From Pontibacter sp. E15-1 (lineage in GTDB: Bacteria > Bacteroidota > Bacteroidia > Cytophagales > Hymenobacteraceae), in NCBI RefSeq assembly GCF_022601975.1, contig NZ_JAKVIR010000002.1:186001-250000 (forward strand): 64,000 bases of DNA, read 5' to 3'. Of the stretch, positions 16,900-26,477 are shown in pieces. The notes under the pieces are model-generated. The model saw only the letters and a list, made by a program, of their open reading frames with translations, was not told where the DNA came from and made no database searches. Each line of letters begins with the position of its first letter. Position 1 is the stretch's first letter. Both the position numbers and the translations under genes were made by a program.

Positions 16900-17668
16900 T
16901 CAGTTTCGAATGCTTTGGATGAAATTCTGGATGTTTTCTGCCACTGTACCCTCCTGGCCCAATGCCTTGATAAAGGCGCTGCCGATGATCGCCCCCTTTG
17001 CGTGGTTGCAGGCCTGCGCGAAGGTGTCGCGGTTGTGGATGCCGAAACCGATGATGCCCGGGTTTTTCAGGGTCATCTTCCCTACCCTGTCAAAATAGTC
17101 GGTGTTGACCACGGCCTGCCCGTTGGTGCTGCCCGTGGTAGAGGCCGACGACACCATGTACACGAAGCCATTGGTATGGCTGTCGATCTCGCGGATGCGC
17201 TGCTCCGGTGTCTGCGGGGTAATCAGGAAGATTTTGCTGAGGTTGTTCTGCTCAAAAATCGCCTTATACTCCCGCACATAGTCGGCCAGCGGCAGGTCCG
17301 GCAGGATGATGCCGTCGATGCCCACTTCGCGGGCCTTCTGGCAGAAGCGCTCCACGCCATACTGCATCACCGGGTTCAGGTAGCCCATCAGCACCAGCGG
17401 AATCTGGGTATGTTTCCGGATCTCCTGCAATTGCTCGAAGAGTTTTGGTATGGTCATGCCGTTTTTCAGGGCAATTCCGCTGCTCTGCTGGATGGTCGGG
17501 CCATCGGCCAGCGGGTCGGAGAAGGGCATACCCACCTCTATCAGGTCCACGCCGTTTTTCTCCAGTTCCAGTATAATCGGCACCGTGTCTTCTAAACTCG
17601 GGTAGCCTGCCGTGAAATAAACCGACAGCAGTCCCTGCGGCTTCTGTGCGAATAGCTTTTTTATTCTG

Positions 17669-17676
<8 letters not shown>
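16900..17676 (-). CDS. trpA: Tryptophan synthase alpha subunit
   Basis: Cleaves indole-3-glycerol phosphate to indole, passed to TrpB. It has 258 residues. Catalytic Glu is in [16 protein letters not shown] at about 48-63 and catalytic Asp in [10 protein letters not shown] at about 126-135. Phosphate contact regions include SSASTTGS and IGFGIHNRD. The start overlaps the trpB stop by eight bases. Normal length. Confidence 0.98.
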
Positions 17677-18856
<1,180 letters not shown>

Positions 18857-18969
18857 GTTAAGTCGTTAAATGTTAGACGATCGGCAACAGCCGTTTTCAG
18901 GAGCCGATTGCCTTATCCAGTATTTTAGTAATCAGCTACAAGCGCTGAGTCATTGTTGAAATGCTGAAG

Positions 18970-19596
18970 TCAGGCTTTAAAAAGCTCCAGCATTTGTTTG
19001 AGCTCCCCTACTTTCTTCAGGCCGGGTTCCAGTTCGAAGCCGCTATTTACGTCTACAGCAAACGGCTTGGGCCGAATCTTAGCAAACTCGTCCTGCTGCA
19101 GCAGGGCTAGGGTTAAGCCGCCGCTTAGGAAATATGGTTTTTCGGCTATGTTATTTTTCAGCAACTCCCAGTCGAAAACCACGCCGTTGCCGCCATAGTG
19201 CTTGCCTCTGGTGTCGAAGAGAAAGTAATCGCAGCAACGCTCGTAAAGAAGCGTACTCTCAAAAGAAAAAGCATCGCCCACGGAAAAAGCTTTTATAATG
19301 TGGACTCCTGCCTGCTGTAACTCCTGACACTGACGCGGCGTCTCGCGGCCATGCAGCTGCACCAGGTCCAGGCCATACTCCTTTACGGTCTTCAGAATCT
19401 GCTCCTTGCTTTCATTCACGAATACCCCGACTTTCTGGACAGAAGCTGGGAGCGATGCCAGCAACTCAGGCGTGATATGCTCCCCTGCAAACCGCCTGGA
19501 GTCCCCGTAAAAGATAAAGCCCATGAAATCGGGATGCAGCGCCGCCACCTGCCGGATGTTTTCCGGGTCGCGCATGCCGCACACTTTCACCTTCAT
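18970..19596 (-). CDS. trpF: Phosphoribosylanthranilate isomerase
   Basis: Third step of tryptophan synthesis, an Amadori rearrangement on a beta/alpha-barrel. It has 208 residues, starting MKVKVCGMRDPENI with catalytic Cys in KVCGM (residue 6). The catalytic Asp lies in FLFDTRGKHYGGNG at about 126. The phosphate loop is FLSGGL and the C-terminal signature is VDVNSGFELEPGLKK. The start overlaps trpC by four bases. It is a useful reference for the degenerate TrpF-like protein at 43989-44612. Confidence 0.98.
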   Translation of the reverse strand: MKVKVCGMRDPENIRQVAALHPDFMGFIFYGDSRRFAGEHITPELLASLPASVQKVGVFVNESKEQILKTVKEYGLDLVQLHGRETPRQCQELQQAGVHIIKAFSVGDAFSFESTLLYERCCDYFLFDTRGKHYGGNGVVFDWELLKNNIAEKPYFLSGGLTLALLQQDEFAKIRPKPFAVDVNSGFELEPGLKKVGELKQMLELFKA

Positions 19597-20411
19597 GCCA
19601 CGGCCTCCTTCTTTTTGGCCTGCAAAGCGCGCAGCTCTTTGATGAATTTAGCGGCCGCCTGCTCCGGCCTGCTGCTCGTCATAAAGCTCTCCCCGATCAG
19701 GAAGCCGTTGTAGCCCGCCTCCTGCAGGTCCACCAGTGTTTGTGGCTGGCTCAGTCCGCTCTCCGAGATTTTAGTGATGCCGACTGGAATGTGGTTTGCC
19801 AGTTCAAACGACAGCCCCACATCCGTCTTAAAGGTTTTCAGGTTTCGGTTGTTCACGCCCACCACGGTCACAAATTCGTTCATGCTGGTTTGCAGCTCGT
19901 TCAGGTCGTGCACCTCCAGCAATACTTCCATACCCAGGGAGCGGGCAAAAGCCGCGAGTTCCTTCAGGCGGGCAGGCTCCAGGGCCGCCGCAATTAGCAG
20001 AATCACATCGGCACCGATAGACTTCGCCTCCACAACCTGATACTCATCCACCATAAAGTCTTTCCGCAGAATCGGGCAATAGTTGAACTTGCGCGCCGTG
20101 AGCAGGTCCTCGTTCTTGCCGCCAAAGTAGTTCGTGTCGGTCAGGATCGACAGGGCCGAGGCCCCCGCCTGCATGTAGCCGATCGAGGTGCGCTCGACGG
20201 ACACGTAGGGGTTGATGGCGCCTTTAGAGGGTGACCTGCGCTTGATCTCCGCAATGATGCCGCTCTTGTCTGGGCGCAGCAGGTACTGCTCCAGCGAGAG
20301 GCATTTGGTTTCGAAATAAAGGCTTTTCTCCAGCAGTTTCACTGGGTATAGCTCCCTCCGCTCCGCCACTTCTTTGTGCTTCTGGGTGATAATTTCGTCA
20401 AGTATGTTCAT
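19593..20411 (-). CDS. trpC: Indole-3-glycerol phosphate synthase
   Basis: Ring closure of CdRP to indole-3-glycerol phosphate, 272 residues. Motifs are IIAEIKRRSPSKG (about 53-65, catalytic Glu and Lys), SILTDTNYFGG, LRKDFMVDEYQV (catalytic Lys), GVNNRNLKTF and SESGL. The monofunctional form is separate from trpF but coupled to it through an ATGA overlap. Confidence 0.98.
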   Translation of the reverse strand: MNILDEIITQKHKEVAERRELYPVKLLEKSLYFETKCLSLEQYLLRPDKSGIIAEIKRRSPSKGAINPYVSVERTSIGYMQAGASALSILTDTNYFGGKNEDLLTARKFNYCPILRKDFMVDEYQVVEAKSIGADVILLIAAALEPARLKELAAFARSLGMEVLLEVHDLNELQTSMNEFVTVVGVNNRNLKTFKTDVGLSFELANHIPVGITKISESGLSQPQTLVDLQEAGYNGFLIGESFMTSSRPEQAAAKFIKELRALQAKKKEAVA

Positions 20412-20440
20412 GTGTTTATCTTAGTAATGCCAGCGGGACC

Positions 20441-21451
20441 TTAGGCCACCACGGCAGCTTTATCGTTTATCAACTTGTAAAACAGGCTGTATGCCTTCCC
20501 GGACGCAAGCGTTTCTTTTGCCAGGGCCACCGCGTCCTGCGGGGCAAGCTCCGGCCGGGCCGTGTGCAGGGCCATGCCCGCGTTTGCAGACACCACAGCG
20601 GTTTGGGCCTCGGTGCAATTGCCCTGCAAAACGTCCATAAAAAGTTTGGCAGAGGCCGCCACATCATCCCCGCCCTTGATCTGCTCGTGCTTTAGGTGGG
20701 GCAAGCCCAGCGTGTCCGCGTCATACTGGGCTTCGCGGTTATCGGAGATGATCTTGAAGGGGCTGGTCAGAGACACCTCATCGTAGCCGTCCATGGTATG
20801 TATGATGCTGTACTGCACCTCCGGCTGTTGCTGGTACAGGTAGCCATACATGCGCGCCAGCTCCAGGCTGAACACACCCACCATCTGCCGCTTCGGAAAG
20901 GCGGGGTTCACCATCGGCCCGAGCATATTGAAAAACGTCTTCACGCCCAGATCCCGGCGGATAGGCCCCACGCTCTTCATGGCCGGGTGAAACAGCGGCG
21001 CGTGCAGAAAGCAGATGTTGTACTTGTCCATGCTCCGCGTCAGGGCATCGGTGTCGGTGGTGAACTTTATACCCAAGGCCTCCAGCACGTTTGAGGACCC
21101 GCACGAAGATGACACGCCATAGTTGCCGTGCTTGGCCACCGGAACCCCCGCCGCGGCTACAACCACCGAAGACAGCGTGCTGATATTAAACGTGTCCTTT
21201 CCGTCACCTCCCGTACCGCACAGATCCATAGGGTTGTATGCATCCAGGTCTACGCGGTGGCACAAATCGAGTAGCGCGTTCCGGAAGCCCTCCAGTTCAG
21301 CAACGGTGATGCTGCGCATCATATATACCGTCAGGAAGCTGGAAATCTGGCTTTGGTTGTAGTGTCCTGCGGCCACATTCACCAATACCTCCCGTGCCTG
21401 GTCCTTTGACAGCGTTTTATGTTCAAATAAATGATTCAGTATCTCTTTCAT
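20441..21451 (-). CDS. trpD: Anthranilate phosphoribosyltransferase
   Basis: Transfers phosphoribose from PRPP to anthranilate, 336 residues. The PRPP loop is DLCGTGGDGKDTFNIST at about 78-94. The anthranilate-site segment KHGNYGVSSSCGSSNVLEALG follows (cited as KHGNYGVSSSCGSSNVLEAL), with RRDLGVKTFFNMLGPMVNP at about 164. Two-domain architecture with a helical N-terminus is normal. It lies 29 bases upstream of trpC. Confidence 0.98.
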   Translation of the reverse strand: MKEILNHLFEHKTLSKDQAREVLVNVAAGHYNQSQISSFLTVYMMRSITVAELEGFRNALLDLCHRVDLDAYNPMDLCGTGGDGKDTFNISTLSSVVVAAAGVPVAKHGNYGVSSSCGSSNVLEALGIKFTTDTDALTRSMDKYNICFLHAPLFHPAMKSVGPIRRDLGVKTFFNMLGPMVNPAFPKRQMVGVFSLELARMYGYLYQQQPEVQYSIIHTMDGYDEVSLTSPFKIISDNREAQYDADTLGLPHLKHEQIKGGDDVAASAKLFMDVLQGNCTEAQTAVVSANAGMALHTARPELAPQDAVALAKETLASGKAYSLFYKLINDKAAVVA

Positions 21452-21539
21452 TTCTCTAGCTTATGTACTGGATGCCTGATAAAAGTAAATCCCATACATC
21501 CTGACGGATGGGTGAAGTCTCGGATTAACCGGCCACGGT

Positions 21540-22103
21540 TTAGTTTTCCAGCCAGTTTTTGATGATCTGTTTTCCATGCTCGGTCAGCACCGACTCCGGG
21601 TGGAACTGCACGCCCCGCACGTCATGCTCGCGGTGGCGCAGCGCCATGATGTGGCCCTCGGCATCCACGGCGGTGGGCACGAGGCAATCCGGCATCTCCT
21701 CTTCTACTAACCAGGAGTGATAGCGACCTGTTCCAAACTCCTGCGGTATGTTCCGGAAAAGTAGCTCATCGTCGCTCACAACCCGAACGGGCATGGCTAC
21801 CCCGTGCCATACCGCATTGCTGTTAAACAACTTGCCGCCGTATACCTCCCCAATGGCTTGATGCCCGAGGCATACGCCGAAAAGGCTTTTTTCGGCCCCA
21901 TACCTCCGGATCACGTCTTTGAGGATGCCTGCCTCATCGGGTATGCCCGGGCCTGGCGAAAGCATGATCTTCTGGAAAGCGCCTACTTCCTCCAGCGTGA
22001 TTTTATCGTTCCGGCGGACGGTGACCTCCGCCCCCAGCTCCTGCAGCAGGTGCACGAGGTTGTAGGTAAACGAATCGTAATTATCTATAACAAGGACTTT
22101 CAT
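21540..22103 (-). CDS. trpG: Anthranilate synthase glutaminase subunit
   Basis: Class I glutamine amidotransferase giving ammonia to TrpE, 187 residues. The triad is Cys in LFGVCLGHQAIG at about 79, and His/Glu in GVQFHPESVLTEHG at about 169. MLSPGPGIPDEAG is the oxyanion loop. It starts one base after the trpE stop. Some TrpG proteins also serve folate synthesis (PabA); the position here points to tryptophan as the main role. Confidence 0.97.
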   Translation of the reverse strand: MKVLVIDNYDSFTYNLVHLLQELGAEVTVRRNDKITLEEVGAFQKIMLSPGPGIPDEAGILKDVIRRYGAEKSLFGVCLGHQAIGEVYGGKLFNSNAVWHGVAMPVRVVSDDELLFRNIPQEFGTGRYHSWLVEEEMPDCLVPTAVDAEGHIMALRHREHDVRGVQFHPESVLTEHGKQIIKNWLEN

Positions 22104-22104
22104 A

Positions 22105-23517
22105 TCAGTTTATCTCTTGGGCTAGCTGAAGGGCACGGCGCAGCGCCATTAATTTATTGTCTACCTCCTGCAGCTCGCTCTCCGGTTCGGAGGCGGCCAC
22201 GATGCCTGCGCCGGCCTGGTAGTATAGCTTGTAGTCTTTGCTTAGGAAAGACCGGATCATGATGGCGCTGTTGAAGTTGCCGTTGAAGTCGAGAAACCCG
22301 ATGCAGCCGCCATAAAATGCGCGGTTTGTGTTTTCATACCTGTCGATGAGCTGCATGGCCATGTGCTTGGGGGCACCGGAAAGCGTGCCCGCCGGAAACG
22401 TGCTGGCCACCATTTTCAGCGAGTCTTCCTGCTGATGCAGCTGCCCCGACACTTTGGATACCAGGTGAATGACGTGGGAATAGAACTGGATCTCGCGGAA
22501 GGTCTCCACTTTCACGCTGTGCCCGTTGCGGCTGATGTCGTTGCGGGCAAGGTCCACCAGCATCACGTGCTCGGCGTTTTCCTTGGGGTCTGCCAGCAGC
22601 TTCTCGGCCAGCGCGGCATCCGCCGCATCGTCGCCGGTTCTCCGGAAGGTGCCCGCAATCGGGAAGATGCTGGCTTTTTTGTCCTTGATCACCAGCTGCG
22701 CCTCCGGGGAGGAGCCGAAGATCTTGAAGCTGCCGTAATCGAAGTAAAACAGGTATGGCGAGGGGTTTACGGAACGAAGCGCACGGTATACATTAAACTC
22801 GTCTCCCTGAAAGGCCTGCGCGAAACGGCGCGACAGCACCAGCTGGAACACATCGCCCCGAAAACAGTGCTGCTTGGCCTTGGCTATGTTCTTGAGGTAG
22901 TCGTGGCTGCTGATGTTCTCCTCTTCCTCGCCGTGCACCCGGAAGGTATAGCTCGGGATGTTGAGGCTGTTCAACAATACCTCCAGCTGCGTGATGCCAT
23001 CATCGATGTCCTTCTGGTAGTTATGGGCAAAGATAAAGGCTTCGTTTGTAAAATGGTTAATGGCGATGATGTGCCGGTATACCGCGTAGTACAGGTCCGG
23101 GATTTGCTGTCGGTCGGGGCGCAGGTTCAGGTCAATATCCTCGAAATAGCGAACCGCATCGTAATTTATATAGCCAAACAGGCCGTTGTGGATGAAGTTG
23201 AAGCTGTTGTGCTCCTCGATGTCGAAGCTCCCGGCAAAGGCCGCTAGTTTGGCTGGCACGCTCAGGTCGCGGGTAATGTCGGTGCGGCGCTCACTCCCGT
23301 CCGGGAAAGTCTCCGTCAGGACCTCGTTCTCCGCCTTGATGGTGGCCAGGGGGCTGCAGCAGATATAGGAGAAGCTGTTTTCCGCGCCGTGGTAATCCGA
23401 GCTTTCCAGCAAAATACTGTTCGGGAAGCGGTCGCGCAGCTTCAGATACACGCTCACGGGCGTAAGCGTATCCGCCAACAGGCGTTTGTAAGTGGTACTG
23501 ATTTTGAACTTTTCCAT
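22105..23517 (-). CDS. trpE: Anthranilate synthase component I
   Basis: Converts chorismate to anthranilate with TrpG, 470 residues. The Trp feedback element is LLESSDYHG at about 33-41. The chorismate-binding domain shows FQLVLSRRF, GSSPEAQLVI, PIAGTFRRTGDD, HVMLVDLARNDISR and PAGTLSGAPK. An in-frame ATG at 23535 adds six residues, but that codon abuts the T run of the leader terminator, so the ATG at 23517 (MEKFKIS) is preferred. It is the first structural gene after the trp attenuator. Confidence 0.96.
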   Translation of the reverse strand: MEKFKISTTYKRLLADTLTPVSVYLKLRDRFPNSILLESSDYHGAENSFSYICCSPLATIKAENEVLTETFPDGSERRTDITRDLSVPAKLAAFAGSFDIEEHNSFNFIHNGLFGYINYDAVRYFEDIDLNLRPDRQQIPDLYYAVYRHIIAINHFTNEAFIFAHNYQKDIDDGITQLEVLLNSLNIPSYTFRVHGEEEENISSHDYLKNIAKAKQHCFRGDVFQLVLSRRFAQAFQGDEFNVYRALRSVNPSPYLFYFDYGSFKIFGSSPEAQLVIKDKKASIFPIAGTFRRTGDDAADAALAEKLLADPKENAEHVMLVDLARNDISRNGHSVKVETFREIQFYSHVIHLVSKVSGQLHQQEDSLKMVASTFPAGTLSGAPKHMAMQLIDRYENTNRAFYGGCIGFLDFNGNFNSAIMIRSFLSKDYKLYYQAGAGIVAASEPESELQEVDNKLMALRRALQLAQEIN

Positions 23518-23532
23518 TGCTTTGTACAGGGT

Positions 23533-23573
23533 CATAAATAAAAAGCCCGCTATTCAGGTGAACAGCGGGCTTT
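23533..23573 (-). terminator. trp attenuator: terminator and competing antiterminator
   Basis: On the minus strand AAAGCCCGCT (23573-23564) pairs perfectly with AGCGGGCTTT (23551-23542), loop 12, then TTTTTATTT directly before trpE. A competing pairing exists: GTGAACAGC (23630-23622), inside the leader peptide ORF, is perfectly complementary over nine bases to GCTGTTCAC (23566-23558), which overlaps the 5' arm and loop of the terminator. A ribosome stalled at the Trp codons leaves GTGAACAGC free, giving the antiterminator; one reaching the stop at 23610 covers it, letting the terminator form. Confidence 0.93.
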
Positions 23574-23609
23574 AAACTTTTTATCGTGTGCTATAATATG
23601 TCTTCTGAA

Positions 23610-23663
23610 CTATATAGCAGGGCTGTTCACGTTCGGATTTGAAACGTGCCACCACCATGCCAT
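23610..23663 (-). CDS. trpL: trp operon leader peptide (three consecutive Trp)
   Basis: A 17-residue ORF, MAWWWHVSNPNVNSPAI, with TGG TGG TGG at 23657-23649. Three tandem Trp codons in so short a frame, upstream of trpE and followed by mutually exclusive RNA hairpins, are diagnostic of a ribosome-sensing attenuator. The stop codon is 36 bases before the terminator stem. It is transcribed from the promoter at 23735-23766, which gives a 5' leader of about 65 bases. No homology search was made. Confidence 0.93.
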   Translation of the reverse strand: MAWWWHVSNPNVNSPAI

Positions 23664-23734
23664 ATGAAGATTGAGAGTCACTGTATATCTTGCTTTAAAG
23701 TAATCCTTCGGTTGAGTTAAATTTTACTATAGCG

Positions 23735-23766
23735 CAAATCTATTCCGTAAACTGAGAAATCCCAAA
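23735..23766 (-). promoter_or_regulatory. trp operon promoter (Bacteroidota -33/-7)
   Basis: Minus-strand TTTG (23766-23763) and TAGATTTG (23742-23735) are separated by 20 bases, matching the Bacteroidota consensus TTTG-N19-21-TAnnTTTG. The predicted start, near 23729, is upstream of trpL and just past the M20 peptidase stop at 23782. This supports trpL-trpE being transcribed independently of the peptidase gene. Confidence 0.75.
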
Positions 23767-23781
23767 TATATTTGCGTTTTT

Positions 23782-25284
23782 TTATTTGGCGCGTGTTGCC
23801 ACTTGCCGGGAACCCTCCTCTTCCTGCAGGGCAATTTCCTGTGTCTCCGCGCCGCACGTGGCCCGGATCAGGTGCCCGTAAAAGGCGATGCACTTCCCAA
23901 ACACCTCCACCGACAGCCGCTCGTTCACGTTATGCACCCGCTTCGCCTCCTGTCGGTCCACAACCTGAGGCGCAAAACGATAGATATTGGCGGTGAGGCC
24001 GGCATAGTGCCGGGCATCGGTGGCTCCCGGGAAAAGAGCCGGAACAACGGTTTGCACCTCTGGAAAGGTCTCTTCAATAGCGTGGGTCAATGCCTGGTAG
24101 GTCCAGCCATCGGTGGGGGTCACGGCCGAGGGCGGGGTATACTGCCCCTGCACCGAGACCAGCACGCGCTCATCTGCGATGGCTTTCGTCGCGTGGTCCA
24201 GCACACGCTGCTGGGTGTCGCCTTCCAGGAGGCGGACATTGATGACGGCGGAAGCCACGCGGGGCAGGATATTTGCCTTCAGGCCGCCCCCAATCACGGT
24301 GGGTGCCATCTGAGTGCGGACCAGTGCGGCCGTCACGCGGTCCTGGGCCAGCATTTTCAGCACCCGCCCTCTGAACACCCCGTAGTGCTGCATGGCAAAT
24401 TTATACCTCCCACCCAGTTTTCCGGCCAGCCGCGCTACTGTCTCTTTCGTGACAGGCGTCATCCGGGCCGGAAAAGGGGTTTCGTGCAGCCGTTTTATAG
24501 CCGCGCTCAGGATATAAATGGGCGGCTCATCCACCGGGACAGAAGAATGCCCGCCCTCGCCCCTCACCTCCAACACCAGGTTCAGGTTTCCCTTGGCCGC
24601 AGTTCCAACAAAGGCGATCGGCTCCGTCAGGCCCGGCATAATGTTTTTGGCAACCGCCAGCCCTTCGTCAAAAACGGCTTCCAGCCGGATGCCCTGATCC
24701 TGTAGATATGCGGCGATCCCGCCCGCGCCCGCCTCACCCCCGGTCTCCTCATCGTGGCCAAAAGCAAGGTATAACGTGCGCTCTGGTTGATAACCTGCCA
24801 GCACCAACTGCTCGACAGCCTCCATCATTGCCACCACCCGGTACTTGTCGTCCATGGTGCCCCGGCCCCAGATATAGCCCTCCTGCACCAATCCCTGAAA
24901 GGGAGGAAATCTCCAGTCAGTCCTGGTGGCCTCCTCCACTGGCACCACGTCAAGATGGGCGCTCAGCAGGATGGGGTTCGCGTCGGGGTTGGTGCCGTGC
25001 CAGGTATACAACAGGCTATGCTGGTTTATCACGTCTTTCTGTAACCGCGCGTGCAGGGCCGGAAATGCGTCTTCCAGGTAATCGTGCAAGGCGGTAAAGG
25101 CTTCTGCGTCGGCTAATTGCCCGGGCTCCGGTGCCACGGTTTCAAACTGAATGACTCTGGAAAGTTTTTGAATGGCCGGGTAAGCAGGTATAGCCGTGGA
25201 AGTGGTGTCCGCGACGGCTACGGCCTGGCCCACGTTGAGCAGGAGGAGAATCAGGGGTATAAGGAGTTTTTGAAAATGCTCCAT
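23782..25284 (-). CDS. Secreted M20-family metallopeptidase (PM20D1/CPS1-like)
   Basis: Di-zinc amidohydrolase/carboxypeptidase, 500 residues. An N-terminal signal peptide (about 1-25, IPLILLLLNVGQAVAVA) predicts export. Metal ligands and catalytic residues are in LLSAHLDVVP (about 106-115), GRGTMDDK (about 139-146), FGHDEETGGEAG (about 172-183) and ATDARHYAGL near 435. The dimerisation insert lies between, with GEGGHSSVPVDEP. The closest known types are carboxypeptidase S and PM20D1, acting on N-acyl or peptide bonds; the substrate here is unknown. It lies between the his and trp units without obvious metabolic link. Confidence 0.88.
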   Translation of the reverse strand: MEHFQKLLIPLILLLLNVGQAVAVADTTSTAIPAYPAIQKLSRVIQFETVAPEPGQLADAEAFTALHDYLEDAFPALHARLQKDVINQHSLLYTWHGTNPDANPILLSAHLDVVPVEEATRTDWRFPPFQGLVQEGYIWGRGTMDDKYRVVAMMEAVEQLVLAGYQPERTLYLAFGHDEETGGEAGAGGIAAYLQDQGIRLEAVFDEGLAVAKNIMPGLTEPIAFVGTAAKGNLNLVLEVRGEGGHSSVPVDEPPIYILSAAIKRLHETPFPARMTPVTKETVARLAGKLGGRYKFAMQHYGVFRGRVLKMLAQDRVTAALVRTQMAPTVIGGGLKANILPRVASAVINVRLLEGDTQQRVLDHATKAIADERVLVSVQGQYTPPSAVTPTDGWTYQALTHAIEETFPEVQTVVPALFPGATDARHYAGLTANIYRFAPQVVDRQEAKRVHNVNERLSVEVFGKCIAFYGHLIRATCGAETQEIALQEEEGSRQVATRAK

Positions 25285-25682
25285 GAATGTTCGTTAAATC
25301 ATAAAACCGGCAGACGGCAATGGCAGGAATGGATTATGCCGCCCGAAAGGCGATAATGCCTCTCTTTAGGTACGAACATATACGGGCGCGGTTAAGTTGC
25401 CAATCCATACATACTCCGCCATCCGTACATGGTAAAGCAACTAGGGAGAAGTCGGCTTAAATATATAGAAAGTTAATATTTGCTGGCTTCCTGCGTCATA
25501 TCTTCTTAAATTTGCACCACAAAAGCAGGCCTTAAGCGCTTGCCATGATCGCACATCTCACTGGAATCGTGCCATCTGTGCCATTTGGCGGCCTGCAACT
25601 TAATTTTAGATTAGCTGCTTACAAATACTTTCTGACGCAACACGCAGGCGACAGGGTATGGCTTTTACTTTACTTGAATTAG
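25285..25682 (+). other. Intergenic region with possible promoter and upstream ORF
   Basis: This 398-base divergent region separates the M20 gene from the next plus-strand gene. A TAAATTTG at 25507-25514 fits the Bacteroidota -7 element, with TTTG 24 bases upstream, a little far. A 45-codon plus-strand ORF starts at ATG 25545 and its TAG (25680-25682) abuts the ATG of the following gene. It has no recognised domain and may only be an upstream reading frame. Nothing else stands out. Confidence 0.4.
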
Positions 25683-26090
25683 ATGGATTCAACAAGAACA
25701 GAGTTATTGTATCGGAATAACTTTATAGCGATTGAACTAAATCACTCAGACAACTGGATGTATGTGAACTGGCGCGGTAATGTGAGCCATCATGATGTGC
25801 GGGCAGGCTGCATGGAAATACTCCGCCTGGTGAAAGAATACAAAATATACGACATCCTTAACAACAACACCCAGGTACAGGGCATGTGGTCTGGGGCAGC
25901 TAAGTGGGGCGGCACGTATTGGTTTCCGGCGCTGCGGGAAGCGGGCTTGAGGCGCTTTGCCTGGATCTACTCACCCAGCGTGCTCAGCAGGCTGTCTACG
26001 GACAAAACCCTCGACAATACCGAAAACCCTCACTACATAAAGACCTTCGACGACATCGCGCTTGCCAAAGACTGGCTCCGGATGCCCTAG
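25683..26090 (+). CDS. Hypothetical protein, SpoIIAA/STAS-like (tentative)
   Basis: 135-residue soluble protein with no signal peptide. It is rich in aromatics: NHSDNWMYVNWRGNVSHHDV at about 20-39, then a helix-like EILRLVKEYKIYDILNNNTQVQG and WSGAAKWGGTYWFPALREAGLRRFAWIYSP (cited in short parts). The alternation resembles the small alpha/beta STAS/SpoIIAA-like proteins common in Cytophagales (the phrases NWRG, ILNNN and RRFAWIYSP fit), but no motif is decisive. It is a lone gene followed by a very strong hairpin at 26145-26197. Function is unknown. Confidence 0.7.
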   Translation: MDSTRTELLYRNNFIAIELNHSDNWMYVNWRGNVSHHDVRAGCMEILRLVKEYKIYDILNNNTQVQGMWSGAAKWGGTYWFPALREAGLRRFAWIYSPSVLSRLSTDKTLDNTENPHYIKTFDDIALAKDWLRMP

Positions 26091-26144
26091 CGACAAGTAA
26101 CTTCCTAAAGTGTCAGACTTTAACGAAGATAGCGATAATCCTAC

Positions 26145-26197
26145 ATGGTATATACAGCAAAAGGGTGGTCTCGCTACCCTTTTGCTGTATATACCAT
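26145..26197 (+). terminator. 22-bp perfect hairpin, probable terminator
   Basis: Bases 26145-26166 are perfectly complementary to 26176-26197, with a loop of nine (GGTCTCGCT). The inner part AAAAGGGT/ACCCTTTT resembles an intrinsic terminator core; the outer part extends through GGTATATACAGC. It lies 55 bases after the stop of the plus-strand gene, and ahead of the convergent hisB gene with a dispersed repeat between. The stem is unusually long and without mismatches. Confidence 0.75.
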
Positions 26198-26244
26198 ATA
26201 TGGCTGGATTAACTTGAACTTGGGAATATAGCGGTTGTTTTAAA

Positions 26245-26450
26245 CTCGAAACTCCTTCTTTTCATAGCCTGCTTTGCGCTCCACGCCCGCTGGGGCACGT
26301 TTTCCCGCTCGGCACTGTGTACATTTCCTGCCTAACGGCTGCCACTCACGTGGCACCGGAAATATACAAGGTGCCTCCCGGAAAAACTGGGAATCATTTT
26401 GTCCTGATCTAGCAAAACAAAACTTCTTCAAAGCAAAAACTTAATTGAAA
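26245..26450. repeat. Dispersed intergenic repeat, copy 1
   Basis: About 206 bases that recur at 45881-46101. Near-identical blocks include GCTCCACGCCCGCTGGGGC (26278-26296), GTTTTCCCGCTC followed by GCACTGTGTA, and AAGGTGCCTC-CGGAAAAACTGGG. The middle is divergent, but a small hairpin GGCACC...GGTGCC is kept in both copies. The element lies between a plus-strand gene and the 3' end of minus-strand hisB, that is between convergent genes. A 63-codon minus-strand frame runs through it but is not conserved in copy 2. No transposase or target-site duplication is seen. Confidence 0.85.
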
Positions 26451-26477
26451 TACAATTATTCCCAAGTTTATGTTGGA

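Noticed and set aside
15999..16922. 307-codon plus-strand ORF opposite aroF
   Set aside because: Antisense shadow of the DAHP synthase; no domain and biased composition.
23518..23535. Earlier trpE start at the ATG 23535
   Set aside because: It lies against the T run of the attenuator terminator and leaves no room for ribosome binding; TrpE similarity begins near MEKF at 23517.
25545..25568. RuvA-like N-terminus (MIAHLTG) of the upstream ORF
   Set aside because: Only the first seven residues resemble RuvA; the rest does not, so the match is chance.
26240..26431. 63-codon minus-strand ORF in repeat copy 1
   Set aside because: It runs through the dispersed repeat and is not conserved as a frame in copy 2; the conserved blocks keep sequence and hairpins, not codons.
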